A stretch of 64,000 bases of DNA from Capra hircus (GCF_001704415.2 NC_030820.1:45242036-45306035); one strand, 5' to 3'. Shown: positions 1-11,649, numbered from the stretch's first letter. A program made the numbers and translations. Notes: generated by a model not told the origin, from the letters alone.

Positions 1-1449
1 CAATTTAATGAAATGCATTTCAACCTGTCATAATGAAATGTTTTGTAATTAGCACTAAAAATAAGATATGGCATTCTGAAGCACACTTCATTTACTACAT
101 ATTTTTTCTAATATGGCTTATGGTGCCTTCTATCCCATGTGTCCACAAGTACCAGGCACTAAGGATGAAAATGCATTTATGTATTTTTAAAAACTGCACT
201 GGAAATGCATCAAGAAAGTGTACATATAAACTATCACTGAACCCGGGAGAGACTGGGATCATCACCTGCCTCCTTTATTTCCAGTATTCCAGCTTTCTGA
301 AGAGAAAACTTAAAAAAAAAAAAAAAGAAAAGTGCCAGTGCTCACGAGGCTTGTTCTGCACTGCTGTACATGCACATTACCCCCAGAGCACCCTTCACTC
401 TCTGGCACTTGGTAGAGTCGGGCAAGGCTCAGCCAGAGCGGCTGCCCTCTCCCTCCTGACCTCTGACAGTCATGGTACCCGAATGCCTGAAAAGAAGGAA
501 AGCTTGCAGGTACCTCCTTCATCTGTCCTCATTACATGACAGGTGCCATTCTTCAAGGTGGCACTAAAGAGAAAAGCTGCACAGGGTGTTTCCAGCCAAC
601 CTGCAAGGCTTCAACCGTGCAGAGTGGGATGTGAGAGCCCTCGACGTCCACAACCTGACAGGCCTCCACCAGGACAGAAGCTGAACCCTCATCCAGCCAC
701 AGCTTCTGCAAAGAACTGAGAAGGTTCCTCTTCACCCCAAGTCTTATATCTCCTGCAGCACTTTTTGAGGATATATCCTTTGTGTTCATTGCAGTGAAAC
801 CTTTCTTCAGTGAGATTTGTGTTTAAGCATCCCTATGGAGCATCCAGTCCGCTAAGTCACTACTTCAAAATTGTGTCCCCTTTAGAACACACTCAGTCCA
901 TACTGAATGAGTAGAAGAATCTTCAAAACTTCTCCTGAGGCTTAACTCTGTACTCATAGTTGAGATAAGCTTTGTGACTGTTTTAACAACTTACGGTATG
1001 GTCTCCTCAGGGAGTCAGCAGCGTATTTAAGGAGAGGATTATAACTCATGGCACAGAGGTGACTGTAAGGCAGCATGTGACCGAGAGCTAGACTGTGTGG
1101 GGCATTCAAGCCCCATGGCCACAGTGGGCAGGACACAAGTGAGAGAGCCAGAGCAGGCAGGAAAGACTGTGCAAAGTACTGACCTCTGTCCTCACGAGCA
1201 GGGTGAGGGTGCAGCCTGTCAACCACAGGGACTCTGGACCCAGGCATGAAGAGAACAAGAAACCCACTCATCCAACAAGCTGACTAAGAGGCTATTCTCT
1301 GGAAAGTGCTGGTTCAGCATCAAGGGGAATTCAAAGATAAATGATACATCAAAACATCTAAAATACCCGGCAGGTCTCAGTGATCACTCAGGGAAGGCAT
1401 GCTTCCAGATGACTCACAAGTATGACCTTCTTTCCTTCTCACAAACCAC
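1..1449. other. Unrecognised single-copy DNA
   Basis: I recognise no repeat family or conserved protein here. It has an A-rich run at 311-329. A 78-codon open frame on the minus strand (553-789) and a 168-codon one on the plus strand (33-539, passing through the A run) have no recognisable domain and no exon context. They are most likely chance frames. Confidence 0.5.
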
Positions 1450-1572
1450 CTATGGATGGTACTGGGTGCTATTATTGTTCCACTTTAGAGACAGGAAGTC
1501 ACACAGACAAAGACTGAATAAACTGTTCAAGGTCACTCAGTGGGTAAACTGGGGTGATGGGGTCTGACCTTG
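1450..1572 (+). repeat. MIR SINE fragment
   Basis: The order of short blocks matches the middle and 3' part of a MIR: a 'tgctattattgttccactttagagac' like segment for the usual count-of-columns region, then 'caaggtcactcagtgggtaaac', then 'ggggtctgacc'. Divergence is high, as expected for this old mammalian family. Boundaries are approximate. It is followed at about 1745-1800 by a purine-rich A/G tract. Confidence 0.65.
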
Positions 1573-2254
1573 TAAGAATGTACATGGCACAGAAGGAAGA
1601 GGGGAGCAGAGTCAGCAAAGAGAACAGAAGGTGGGCCGTAAGGAAGAAGGGCCAGTTACATCTCGTCGGATTCAAACAGGCTCTTGTAGGATAGTATAAA
1701 AGGCAAGTGTCACCATTACACATTGCCTACCACTCTGGGGAAGGAATTAAAGGAGTAAAGAAAAGAAGGACAAAAGGAAGGGAGGGAGAGGGGGAGGAAA
1801 CTGCATTTATATAGAAGGTTACAGTATAAAGTAATGATAAGATACACAAGACATTCAAGGAAAGAAGAGACGGAGGCGCACTACTGAGATCTGGGAGTGA
1901 TGGTTAACACTGAAACTACATCTGTAGGAACTACACCCAGTGGCCAGCGTGAACCTGGACCAGTGACATGTGATTGGGAGCACTGGTAGGAATGTGCAGG
2001 CCATAAAGAGTACTCTCAGTGTGAGGAAAGAGACAATTTACAGAAGTTTCTGTGTTGCTGCTTGTTTGAGGGCATATAAACAAAAGGATCCTTTCCTCAC
2101 TGAGAGAAATGGTCTCTCAATCGAACAATGGGTGGAAATGTGTGAGCATGTGCTTGGGTTCACTCTGCTTTGTTTCTGTTGTAATTACTGAATAAAGTTA
2201 ATGCTATTTATAGCTAGAAACTAGAGGTCTAAGCATCTTGTAGTACATGGTGGT

Positions 2255-2491
2255 GTGGTGTGGTCAGTGGTTTAGTCCCTAAATTGTATCTACTCTTCGT
2301 GACCCCATGGACTATAGCTCACCAAACTCCTCTGTCAATGGGATTTTCCAGCCAAAAATACTAGAGTGGGTAGCCATTCCCTTCTCCAGGGGATCTTCCT
2401 GACCCAGGGGTTGAACATGCATCTCCTGCATTGCAGGTGGTCTCCCGCATTGTAGGCAGATTCTTTACCTCTGAGCCAGTGGGGAAGCCAA
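2255..2491 (-). mobile_element. Bov-tA SINE (minus), diverged
   Basis: Read on the minus strand this has the Bov-tA order: a tRNA-like head (right end, near 2400-2490, ending in the complement of 'ggcttccc'), then the BovA body with the complement of the 'tggagaagg' and 'ccatggggtca' blocks. It is flanked by an imperfect target duplication of about 13 bp (2239-2251 and 2493-2505, two mismatches). The divergence from the other copies in the window suggests an older insertion. Confidence 0.85.
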
Positions 2492-2505
2492 CTGTAGTAT
2501 GTGGT

Positions 2506-5442
2506 ATACACCCACAAGGTGAAGACCCATCCAGCCAATTGCCTGCAGTCTATGCTGCATAAGACTGTGAGGGTATTTCTCTGGAATAAAATGTCATCTC
2601 TGTAACAAAAGAATCCATTAAGGAGGGAAACACAGGAAGGTAAATTTCTTGAAAAAATTAAACCCTAAATATTGTTTTTGTTTATCACTGATAGTTCTTA
2701 AAATATACTCTACAAGGTTTGTGACTAGATGAAATGCTTTATTTCATTGTACCAGAAACAAGAGTAACTATGACACTACTACTTATTCACTGCTCCTTAC
2801 AGCTTAATGAGGATAAAAACTTCTGTTTAGATTTGAAGGTCATACATCTTATGCAACAGGCAGATGAAGAAGTGATCATTTAAGATATCTTAAAAATACC
2901 CCTTTGTTCAGATGTTCACGGGAACCATTAAAGATAATGAGTGCTAAACAAGCAATGCTGAAATGGAATAATGATGTGTTTCATTTGTTTCTAGAGTTTA
3001 GCTGTTTCCCCACTTTTTATAAAGCTATGGCTCATCATGTCCCAAGACTAAGCAATTCTTTAAGTTATAAATTCTGCTCTTTCCCTGGTCAAGACCCAGA
3101 AACTCTTCTTGATAAATGATGACAATCCACATCACGGTCATGACTTTTTGTGTGAGTGATAATGTGACTGACTCTTTTTATTATAGATTTGTTCACAAGA
3201 ATTATCCCAGCATATGAACCGAGAGTCCTATTTTTCTTCATGTTACTGTGCTTTCTTACTGAAGACTCACCCATTTACAGCTGAGCACATTTAGAAACAG
3301 CATTAATATAAAAACTGCTTTGAGGATTTCATTCGGAGTGTCGGTAGCCTCGGAGCTGGTCTGGTTGACTGCCACAACACATGGCTGTCTTTTGTTATCA
3401 TGACCTCATTACACCAGGTACAGAAACACATAATGTACACATTTTTCCTCTACATTTTCTTCTGCCTTGTTTAAGTAATAGAGAAAATTACTTATTGACA
3501 TAATTTCTAGAAAATGTATATCCTCAGTTTTCTACTTGACTTTAAATATGAAAATTCGAATTACGAAAGTACTGAATCATACCATACTAAAATGAAAAAT
3601 GGATTTCTTTACACCTCCTCCATGTGATAATCTGTTAATGGTAGTTTTGTCTGAAGAAGAACAACTAGAGAGAGCTACTGAAAAAAAGCTTAAAATGCAC
3701 TGATAAGATAAAAATTCCCTAGTGTTATTTTTGAATAGACTCTCCTAGTGCTATTCATGGTGATCACATTTAGATATCTCTATGACTTCCTATTTTTAAA
3801 TTCTTGCCTTATATTCCCAAAGTTAAATTTTTTAAATAGATATCTTTGAGTACATTTGTCAAAAATTTAATTACTATTGAACTTTCCTTTAGACTATTCT
3901 TATGCTCAAATCTTATGACAATCTAAAATAATTAGGTCTAGGTAATAGGCACACTTTAAAATATTTTGTATATTTTTAAGGTGAAGGTGATTGAAGATGA
4001 TTCTATAATTCTTGGCAGGACTTGCTTCCCTAAGTAAGGGAAAGAGTGGAGTCCACAATGATACAGTCTCTGCTCCTGAGCACACCTGAGAAAAACACGC
4101 CAATCAGAGCAGGGTGTCTGCCATCCAGGAAGAGAGGGGTCCGCAGCTGACGCACTCACAATCCAGAAGCCTGGGATCCCCTCCCAAGCTGATTTAGCAG
4201 GGATCCCAGGGGAGAAGGCCCAGGAAGGAAAACATCCAGTCCCAGGATCAAGGTGAGAGGAACAGAGACAATGAGCCCAGGCTAGCCTCCTCTCCATCCA
4301 CTGTGTCCTCAAAGTGGTTGCCTTTGCCCTTTTAAATGCTGGATGTGGAGAGATTTTGATGTGTTCAGTCCCCAAGTGTAGCTAATCGAGGACTGAAATA
4401 TGTATTAACCATCAATGACTTGCCAAATTCTTGCTCACAATTTCTTTTCCTAGACTCAAATATCAATACCTCCCCCTTACAATTTCCTGCTAACAAGCAA
4501 TGAGAATCACAGAATGGATTTTTCTTTTCCAATTTTAGCACGGGCCAACTACAAACACAGAGCCATGTTTTTGGCTCAGATTTACTATCTATGGACCAAA
4601 GAACCATGCAAACAATTAAATAGTCATTTCTTGACATTAAAATTTTTTAAAGTAAGCTATTTTAGACACAGTTATGGAACAGACCTCCTTAGAAAATGAC
4701 ATAATCCTCCTGCAATACTCCCTTAGATTTTCAGATATTAGCTTATGAGCAGAAACGAGGACACTAATTTGTAGGATTTCACTGAAGGATAACAAACTTA
4801 CCTCTATCCTCTTATTCCTCTCTGAAGTATTAAATAAAGGAGTTTAATTCTTTAAAATTGTATCCCCATTTAGCTTTGGATGCTGTCTTTCTCTTTTTTT
4901 GCCATGAAAATTTCCTGCTTTTGTTAACAACAATACCAGAAAGCAATGCTGATCAATTCCTACAATCTCCAGGGAGATGAAACTATTTCTACTCAACTTT
5001 TAATTTTGTAATGCTTCACCTCCCTCTCTAGAGAGTCTGTCCTTGGTTTTCTTGCAGGGGAGCAGTTATAGTGCTTACTCTCTGCTAGTGACTCCTACCC
5101 CATTCTCGCATCCCACTGCATCCCCTGCACTTTCTACAGATGTCAGAGCACAGAGATTAAATACACATGTGCAGCCAATTGACTGGAATCTGAGGTCAAG
5201 CTCCGCCCCTTGTCCATTCAGTGCAACCTGAAAAGCTTGGCTAACTTTTAAACTCAGCTTCCCCAAATGATAAAGTAAGGATGATAATGATGGCAGATAC
5301 TTAAACATTTCTCAGCCTCAATGAATACAGTTTGTTTGTTCTGGGTTCATTTCCTTTGGCTGTTTCCTAAATGTGAATGCTCCTTAAGATTCATGCCTTG
5401 AGCACAACCATTCCCCAAACTACTTTTCAGAGTCTTTTGAGG

Positions 5443-5443
<1 letters not shown>
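2506..5443. other. Single-copy DNA, no gene recognised
   Basis: This is AT-rich sequence with a moderately GC-rich patch at 4080-4340. A MIR-like remnant may lie at 5240-5300 ('agcttccccaaatgataaag' followed by a 'gataataatg' type block). Open frames are under 140 codons, overlap each other on both strands and show no domain. I see no promoter or splice structure that I can defend. Confidence 0.45.

Positions 5444-5473
<30 letters not shown>
5444..5473 (+). repeat. (GCT)10 microsatellite, SINE tail
   Basis: There are ten perfect GCT units. On the minus strand this is the (AGC)n tail of the adjoining BOV-A2 half-element. Such tails are normally polymorphic in length between animals. Confidence 0.95.
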
Positions 5474-5570
5474 AAGTCGCTTCAGTCGTGTCCAACTCTG
5501 TGCAACGCCATAGACAGCAGCCCACCAGGCCTCTCCGTCCCTGGGATTCTCCAGGCAAGCACACTGGACT
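5474..5570 (-). mobile_element. BOV-A2 SINE, truncated to one monomer (minus)
   Basis: Starting at the (GCT)10 tail, the sequence reads as the complement of one BovA monomer ('aagtcgcttcagtcgtgtcc', then 'gacagcagcccaccagg', then 'gggattctccaggcaag'). It stops within 'cacactgga', so the second monomer is missing. No clear target duplication was found. Confidence 0.85.
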
Positions 5571-6249
5571 TGAATATAAAGATTGTGGAGTTTCCAGCCT
5601 ACATCTTCTGAATCAGTCTCCACATGTGGAGTTTAGAGGCATGCCTTCCACCATGTGAGCCCACCATCACCCTTCAGGGAGTGCCCATCCTTGGCCTTCA
5701 GCCTCTGTTTCCACGAGATGACATTGCACTTCGATTCCCTCTCTCTACGCCCCATTAACCAAATGCTACCTTCCCTCCACAAACCCTGCCTGTTCTTAGG
5801 ATGTTTACACATATTTTCTAAATTCTTTGCACCATAGCCTTTCACTAAACATTCTGCAATAAAATTTGATGTCTTCCATATATATGTTATCTCTGGTGAT
5901 GTAACATAAGAATAATGTGACTCACTGGTGAAGGTATATCAGATTTTTAATACCATAATGGTGGAGCTTAAATCACTCTCAACTCTATAGCTCAAAAGAA
6001 AAAAAATTACAAATAATTACAAATACAAAATTTGTTACTGAAATTCTAGAATAGAAAAACACTACCTGAAATTAGAATCATTTAATATGGTGAGTAACAG
6101 ATTAGAATGGCATAAGACAAGATTCATAACTGGAAAACAGAAAAAACAAAAATATACAAACTAAAAGTCAGAATAGAAAAAAAAGAAGACTGCAAGAAGG
6201 AAAAATGGATAAAAGTAAAGGACATAATTTTTTTAAATGGTTTAATATG
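5571..6249. other. AT-rich single-copy DNA
   Basis: The sequence is unremarkable, with A-rich stretches at 5995-6010 and 6175-6190. The latter run into the old LINE ORF1-like piece that follows. No gene is supported. Confidence 0.45.
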
Positions 6250-6372
6250 TATAATTAGCTTACCAGGAAAAAAATAAATCAAATGGGACAGAAGAAATAT
6301 TTAAAGAGATAATGCTTAAGAATGACCCAACACAGATGAAAGATATCAATACACAGATTTGAAAACTGCTTA
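6250..6372 (+). mobile_element. Old L1/HAL1 ORF1-like fragment (plus)
   Basis: The block 'agaagaaatatttaaagaga' followed by 'aatgacccaacacagatgaa' and 'gatatcaatacacagattt' matches the well-known ORF1 region of old mammalian L1/HAL1 elements. It is a decayed remnant with approximate limits. Confidence 0.5.
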
Positions 6373-6429
6373 GTCAGATTTATTCTTACTAGTTTTCTTG
6401 TGAATCTAGTGTGCATATATTATTTATTA

Positions 6430-6545
6430 TATCTTGGATTCTTTTTAAGAGTTTCTCTTTATCTTTACTCTTCAGCACTTTTATTCCTTTTCGATGTGTG
6501 ATTTTTCTTTTTAATCTATCCTGTATGGGGTAACCTGCATTTCCT
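6430..6545 (-). mobile_element. Old L1/HAL1 fragment (minus)
   Basis: The sequence 'gagtttctctttatctttac' plus 'tcttcagcacttttattcc' resembles the reverse strand of an old L1/HAL1 internal region. A similar piece occurs at 62570-63245. It ends just before the BovB insertion that begins at 6574. Confidence 0.4.
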
Positions 6546-6573
6546 CCACCCAACTGAGTTCTCTGTATAGACT

Positions 6574-8162
6574 CAGGTCAGTTCAGTTCAATTCAGTTGC
6601 TCAGTAGTGTCTGACTCTTTGCAACCCCATGAATTGCAGCATGCCAGGTCTCCCTGTCTATCACCAACTCCCAGAGTTTACCCAAACTCATGTCCATCAA
6701 GTCAGTGATGCCATCCAGCTATCTCATCCTCTGTCATCCCCTTCTCCTGCCCCCAACCCCTCCCAGCATCAGGGTCTTTTCCAATGAGTTAACTCTTCAC
6801 ATGAGGTGACCAAAGTATTGGAGTTTCAGCTTCAGCATCAGTCCTTCCAATGAACACCCAGGACTGATCTCCTTTAGGATGGACTGGCTGGATCTCCTTG
6901 CAGTCCAAGAGATTCTCAAGAGTCTTCTCCAACACCACAGTTCAAAAGGATCAACTCTTCAGCACTCAGCTTTCTTCACAGTCCAACTCTCACATCCATA
7001 CATGATCACTGGAAACACCATAGCCTTGACTAAACAGACCTTTGTTGGCAAAGTAATGTCTCTGCTTTTGAATATGCTATCTAGGTTGGTCATAACTTTC
7101 CTTCCAAGGAGTAAGCATCTTTCAATTTCATGGCTGCAATCACCATCTGCAGTGATTTTGGAGCCCAAAAAAAATAAAGTCTGACACTGTTTCTACTGTT
7201 TCCCTCATTTATTTCCCATGAAGTGATGCGACTAGATGCCATGATCTTAGTTTTCTGAATGTTGAGCTTTAAGCCAACTTTTTCACTCTCTTCTTTTACT
7301 TTAATCAAAGGCTTTTTACTTCCTCTTCACTTACTGCCATAGGGTGGTGTCATCTGCATATCTGAGGTTATTGATATTTCTCCTGGCAATCTTGATTCCA
7401 GCTTGTGCCTCTTCCAGTCCAGCGTTTCTCATGATGTACTCTGCATATAAGTTAAATAAGCAGGGTGACAATATACAGCCTTGACGTACTCCTTTCCCAA
7501 TTTGGAACCAGTCTGTTGTTCCATGTCCAGTTCTAACTGTTGCTTCCTGACCTGCATACAGATTTCTCAAGAGGCAGGTCAGAGGCTCTGGTATTCCCAT
7601 CTCTTTCAGAATTTTCCACAGTTTATTGTGATCCACACAGTCAAAGGCTTTGGCATAGTCAATAAAGCAGAAATAGATGTTTTTCTGGAACTCTCTTGCT
7701 TTTTCCATGATCCAGCGGATGTTGGCAATTTGATCTCTGGCTCCTCTGCCTTTTCTAAAACCAGCTTGAACATCTGGAAGTTCACAGTTCACATATCGCT
7801 AAAGCCTGGCTTGGAGAATTTTGAGCATTACTTTACTAGCATGTGAGATGAGTGCAATTGTGCAGTAGTTTGAGCATTCCTTGGCATTGCCTTTTTTTGG
7901 GATTGGAATGAAAACTGACCTTTTCCAGTCCTGTGGCCACTGCTGAGTTTTCCAAATTTGCTGGCATATTGAGTGCAGCACTTTCACAGCATCATCTTTC
8001 AGGATTTTAAATAGCTCAACTGGAACTCCATCACCTCCACTAGCTTTGTTTGCAGTGATGCTTTCTAAGGTCCACTTGACTTCACATTCCAGGATGTCTG
8101 GCTCTAGGTGAGTGATCACACCATCGTGATTATCTGGGTAATGGAGATCTTTTTTGTACAGT
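6574..8162 (-). mobile_element. BovB (RTE) LINE, 5'-truncated, minus strand
   Basis: BovB is a non-LTR retrotransposon of the RTE clade that encodes an APE endonuclease and a reverse transcriptase and moves by target-primed reverse transcription. The 3' end is at the left ('cagttcagttcaattcagtt', complement of the ctgaa repeats) and the element is 5'-truncated at 8162 inside the region between endonuclease and RT. A perfect 12-bp target duplication, tctgtatagact, flanks it (6562-6573 and 8163-8174), so these limits are firm. Coding capacity is broken: an amber stop replaces a glutamine codon at about 7796-7798, and a one-base deletion follows the YADD motif near 7340. Confidence 0.97.
7331..8119 (-). 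pseudogene. BovB reverse transcriptase domain, broken
   Basis: Two consecutive frames on the minus strand cover the RT core. The upstream piece (8119 down to 7799) carries the 'NKASGGDGVPVELF' region and the 'PIPKKGNAKECSNY' finger motif. After a single in-frame stop the second piece (7792 to 7331) carries motif A (FIDYAKAFD), motif B (GVRQGCILSP) and an intact motif C (YADD). The frame is lost just after YADD. Further C-terminal pieces of the same ORF lie in other frames at 6959-7308. It cannot make a full-length protein. Confidence 0.93.
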
Positions 8163-8174
8163 TCTGTATAGACT

Positions 8175-8612
8175 AAGATCCCTCATTAACTCATACCAAG
8201 AATCAACTACTCCCCCAAGGAAGAAAGTGACCAGAAATTATCAGATTTCTCAGACGCATTTTTTTCTGTCTGTAGAATTTCAATGTATCTCTCTCTCACT
8301 TCTCCAGTGCTCAAGTAGTTGTAAACTAGGAGTTTTATAATTTATTCTACTTGTTGCAGTAGTCATACTAGCATACTTGCTCCATTATATTCCACTCTGA
8401 TATTCCTGCTCAAATTGTCCACAAGGGGAAAAGAACATGTGTATCTGTCTCGTGTCCTAATCCTCTAAGGTGTGCTGGAATTGGGAAGTATGATTTTACT
8501 ATGTGGTGGTGGTGCTACTCTGAGACTTGGGAGCTTTGGTTTCAGTGAACACTTTGATTCCTGCTCCCTGGAAACTGGCCCTTAAGCAAACAGCTTCATT
8601 TTAGCCATGCTT
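8175..8612. other. Single-copy DNA
   Basis: I recognise no repeat and no coding signal between the BovB target duplication and the next SINE. Confidence 0.45.
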
Positions 8613-8628
8613 AAAACCATCTAGTTTT

Positions 8629-8755
8629 TTTTCAGGGGAGGGTTTGGCCATGCTGCATAGCTTGTGGGAATATTAGTTCCCTGACCAGGGAATGAACCTA
8701 AGCCATGGCCGTGAAAGCACTGAGTCTTAACTGTGGGACTGCCAGGAAGTTCCCC
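8629..8755 (-). mobile_element. CHR-type tRNA-derived SINE (minus)
   Basis: On the minus strand this reads as the CHR/tRNA-Glu-like head ('ggaacttcctggcagtccca', then 'ggttcattccctggtcaggg'), with an A-rich 3' end at left. Imperfect 16-bp flanks (8613-8628 and 8756-8771, three mismatches) look like an aged target duplication. Confidence 0.75.
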
Positions 8756-8771
8756 AAAGCAATCTGGTTTT

Positions 8772-9145
8772 GACCACTTCCTGGAGCAGGGAAATGGAGA
8801 AAGGCAATGAGCAGCAAAGTGTGCAAACACAAACAAGGAGCACAGTAGGACTGGGAAGCTGACTATATATATAAGACTGTAGATATTAAAGTTCAGGAAA
8901 AAAAAATGACTTGCAGTGCACCCTTCCTCTGCACTCTCCCAATATACCTAGTGACAACATCTTTGTTATTCACCCTTGTTAATCTAAAATAAGTGGAGGC
9001 AATAGAGTAGGAAGAGGTGTCCAATGCTGTTATAGAAACCCAGGAGGCAAAACGTTGGTATGGCTCAGAGTGCCTGCTTGTGGCAGTAAGAAGCCTTGGG
9101 TCCATACAGTTTGAAGACAGAGCCACTGTGGCGCCTCGACAGACT
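8772..9145. other. Single-copy DNA
   Basis: No repeat was recognised. The region leads into the duplicated 132-bp block. Confidence 0.4.
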
Positions 9146-9277
9146 GAGAATATTGCTAGTGCGAGCACAGTAAAGAGATGGCTATACACTGAGATGGACG
9201 ACTAAGCAGGAAAAAGTGCTGCTGGTCCTTGGAGAGCACTAATTGTAGCAACACACTATTCCCAAACCACTCACTCC
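9146..9277 (+). repeat. 132-bp local duplication, copy 1
   Basis: This block recurs at 10674-10805 in the same orientation with only two substitutions (c/t in 'gcgagcacag' and a/c in 'atacactgag'). Flanks are unrelated on both sides, there is no A-tail, and I see no target duplication. I cannot assign it to a known SINE, LINE or DNA transposon. Confidence 0.9.
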
Positions 9278-9618
9278 TCAGATTTAAAAGAACAAGTTAT
9301 TTGGTATTTCAATGTTTTCACTGGGATATTGGCAGTAACAGCTTTTTCCTATTCACACATACCCACACACACAAAATTTAACAGATTGCACAGAGCAGTG
9401 AGTTCAATTGGCATTAGTGTTCTTTCATTGGCTGGGCTGAGCATATTTTGCAAAATAACGTCCTTGGCAAGCCAGGTAAACATGGTCTCTCAGCCTCACT
9501 ATTTAGAAAATTGTTACTTTCTCCACTGAAAAAACAAAATTCATGACTCTCTGGTTCTGAAGACACTGAAGATATATCATTAAAATGATACCACCACGTT
9601 TAGTAGGTTTTACTTGTC
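9278..9618. other. Single-copy DNA
   Basis: This stretch lies between the duplicated block and the BOV-A2. I see no supported gene. Confidence 0.4.
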
Positions 9619-9897
9619 AGTAAGGCAATGGCACCCCACTCCAGTACTCTTGCCTGGAAAATCCCATGGACGGAGGAGCCTGGTGGGCTGCAGTCCATGG
9701 GGTCGCTAAGAGTCGGACACGACTGAGCGACTTTCCTTTCACTTTTCACTTTCATGCACGGGAGAAGGAAATGGCAACCCACTCCAGTGTTCTTGCCTGG
9801 AGAATCCCAGGGACGGGGGAGCCTGTTGGGCTGCCGTCTATGGGGTCGCACAGAGTCGGACACGACTGAAGCGACTTAGCAGCAGCAGCAGCAGCAG
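9619..9897 (+). mobile_element. BOV-A2 SINE (plus), dimeric, full length
   Basis: There are two BovA monomers head to tail: 'ggcaatggcaccccactcc' to 'gagcgacttt', then a linker, then 'ggaaatggcaacccactcc' to 'gcgacttagc', ending in an (AGC)n tail at about 9879-9897. It shows little divergence and so looks young. A Bov-tA follows immediately. Confidence 0.95.
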
Positions 9898-9910
9898 TAT
9901 TCTTACAAAT

Positions 9911-10126
9911 GGGGCTTCCCTGGTGGCTCAGACAGTAAAAAATCTCCCTGCAATACAGAAGACCTGGGCTCGATCCCTGGGTTGGGAAGATCCTCTGGAG
10001 AAGGAAATGGCAACCGACTCCAGTATTCCTGCCTGGAGAATCCCCACAGACAGAGGAGCCTGATGGGCTACAGTCCATGGGGTGGAAAAGAGTCAGACAA
10101 CTAAGCTACTCAGTACAGCATAGCAC
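9911..10126 (+). mobile_element. Bov-tA SINE (plus)
   Basis: It has a tRNA-like head with an A box ('tggctcagacag') and a B box ('gctcgatccc'), followed by one BovA body. A perfect 12-bp target duplication, attcttacaaat, lies at 9899-9910 and 10127-10138. The left copy directly abuts the (AGC) tail of the preceding BOV-A2, so this SINE landed next to an existing SINE tail. Confidence 0.96.
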
Positions 10127-10138
10127 ATTCTTACAAAT

Positions 10139-10673
10139 ATAACACGAACCATGAACGTGGTAAGCAATGTACAATGTTGTAACTGCATTTTATTCCTTAG
10201 CAACTCATTTTCTTCCCTGGAGTTAAGGATTATTTTTTCTGGTGGATGGGTCCTAGTATGGTAAGCTTACTGTTTTTTATAACGTATCTATCACTAATTT
10301 AGCTCTGACACTCCATAAGCAATCTCCATAAGAACCTTATACAATCAAATGCCTGAAGTAACCTTTTTTCTGCTGGAGGAATCAACCACAACAGCATCCT
10401 GGCTGCTATCAAGATTTGCTGCACAGCCTCACCTGGGGACACTCTTTCACAGCGAAAAAATGCTCTGCTCACCTATGTTCAATCTCCTACTTCCTGGATC
10501 TCACATTTCTCTCTCTTTAGTTACTCCCTTATTTATTGAAACATCCTGAGAAATTACATATGAAAGTTCACTTTTGGGGGTCTGGAATATCTGAAGATCT
10601 TTTTATCATCACACTTCGTGGCAGCTTGGCAGGAGTTCTTGAAGATGTGCTCCTCTGAGTCATGAAACGGTCA
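10139..10673. other. Single-copy DNA
   Basis: No repeat family or gene was recognised. Confidence 0.4.
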
Positions 10674-10805
10674 GAGAATATTGCTAGTGTGAGCACAGTA
10701 AAGAGATGGCTATACCCTGAGATGGACGACTAAGCAGGAAAAAGTGCTGCTGGTCCTTGGAGAGCACTAATTGTAGCAACACACTATTCCCAAACCACTC
10801 ACTCC
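10674..10805 (+). repeat. 132-bp local duplication, copy 2
   Basis: This is the second copy of the block at 9146-9277, offset by 1528 bp and 130 of 132 bases identical by eye. It ends at 'actcactcc', where the two copies diverge abruptly. The very high identity implies a recent duplication or gene conversion. Confidence 0.9.
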
Positions 10806-11149
10806 AGAGCTGCAGCCAAGAAGTCGACCCTTCTGTGGTCCATGCTCTGTGGATGTGCCCGAGTTACTCTCTTTGTTACACATCGCCCCAAACCTAGTTT
10901 AAAGCAGCAACACATTGCGCTCCTGAGAAGTCCCACTGGTGGCAGGAAGGAAGGATGGACTTCTCTCCCCAGAGCTGCAGCTGGGAGACCCGAATGGCTG
11001 GCAGGTTCATGACTACAGACTATCACCCTCTGGAGGTGGCATCTCACAGTGCCTGGCTCCTGGGCAGGCACTGCTGGTGGAAGCCTCAACATGTGGTCTG
11101 GGCGCCTCGTGGTGCAGCAGCCCAAGGGTGTTATACTTCATGTCTACCC
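10806..11149. other. Single-copy DNA, moderately GC-rich
   Basis: No domain or repeat was recognised. Overlapping short frames on both strands are not supported as genes. Confidence 0.4.
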
Positions 11150-11218
11150 CCAGGTTTACTGAGGTGTGACATAAAAAGTGCATATATTTAGTTGCACATT
11201 GTGCTTTTTTTGTTAAAG

Positions 11219-11396
11219 TTTTTTTTTTCTTTTGATGTGGACCATTTCTAAAGTCCTTATTGAATGTGTTACAGTATTGTTTCTGTTGTTTTCTGGCCAT
11301 GAGGCATGTGGGGTCTTAGCTTCCTGGCCAGAGACTGAGCCTGCACCCCCTGCATTGGAAGGTGAAGTCTTAACCACTGGACTTCCAGGGAAGGCC
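11219..11396 (-). mobile_element. CHR-like SINE with long tail (minus)
   Basis: Read on the minus strand, the tRNA-like head ('ccttccctggaagtccagtg', 'ttaagacttcaccttccaat') is followed by 'ccacatgcctcatggccag' and then by the tail region 'gtaacacattcaataaggac' ending in poly-A, seen here as T-run 11220-11231. The head is at the right end. The target duplication is ambiguous because both flanks are T-rich. Confidence 0.78.
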
Positions 11397-11649
11397 CATT
11401 TGATGTGCATTTTTAAAGGTGCATGACGCTCTCTAATATGTTTCATCATGAAATGATCACCACAATCAAGTTAGACATTTCCAGAACTTAACCAGTCTTA
11501 TAACCGGAAGTTCTTACCTTTTGGTCAGCATCTCCCTATCTGCTCACCTCCCAGCCCCTGGAAACTACAATTCTACTCTTTGTTTTTATGAGTATGGTAT
11601 TTTAGATTTCACATACAAGTGAGCTTATACATTATTTGTCTGACTTTTA

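Noticed and set aside
33..539. 168-codon frame as a gene
   Set aside because: It runs through a long A tract giving a polylysine stretch, has no domain and no exon context, and an overlapping minus-strand frame exists.
5444..5473. Coding polyglutamine or polyserine repeat
   Set aside because: The (GCT)10 is the tail of a BOV-A2 SINE, as at 15921-15938 and 58077-58088.
9911..9980. tRNA gene (A and B box visible)
   Set aside because: The tRNA-like part is continuous with a Bov-tA SINE body and flanked by a target duplication. The same holds for the heads at 25301, 50028, 52808 and the CHR SINEs.
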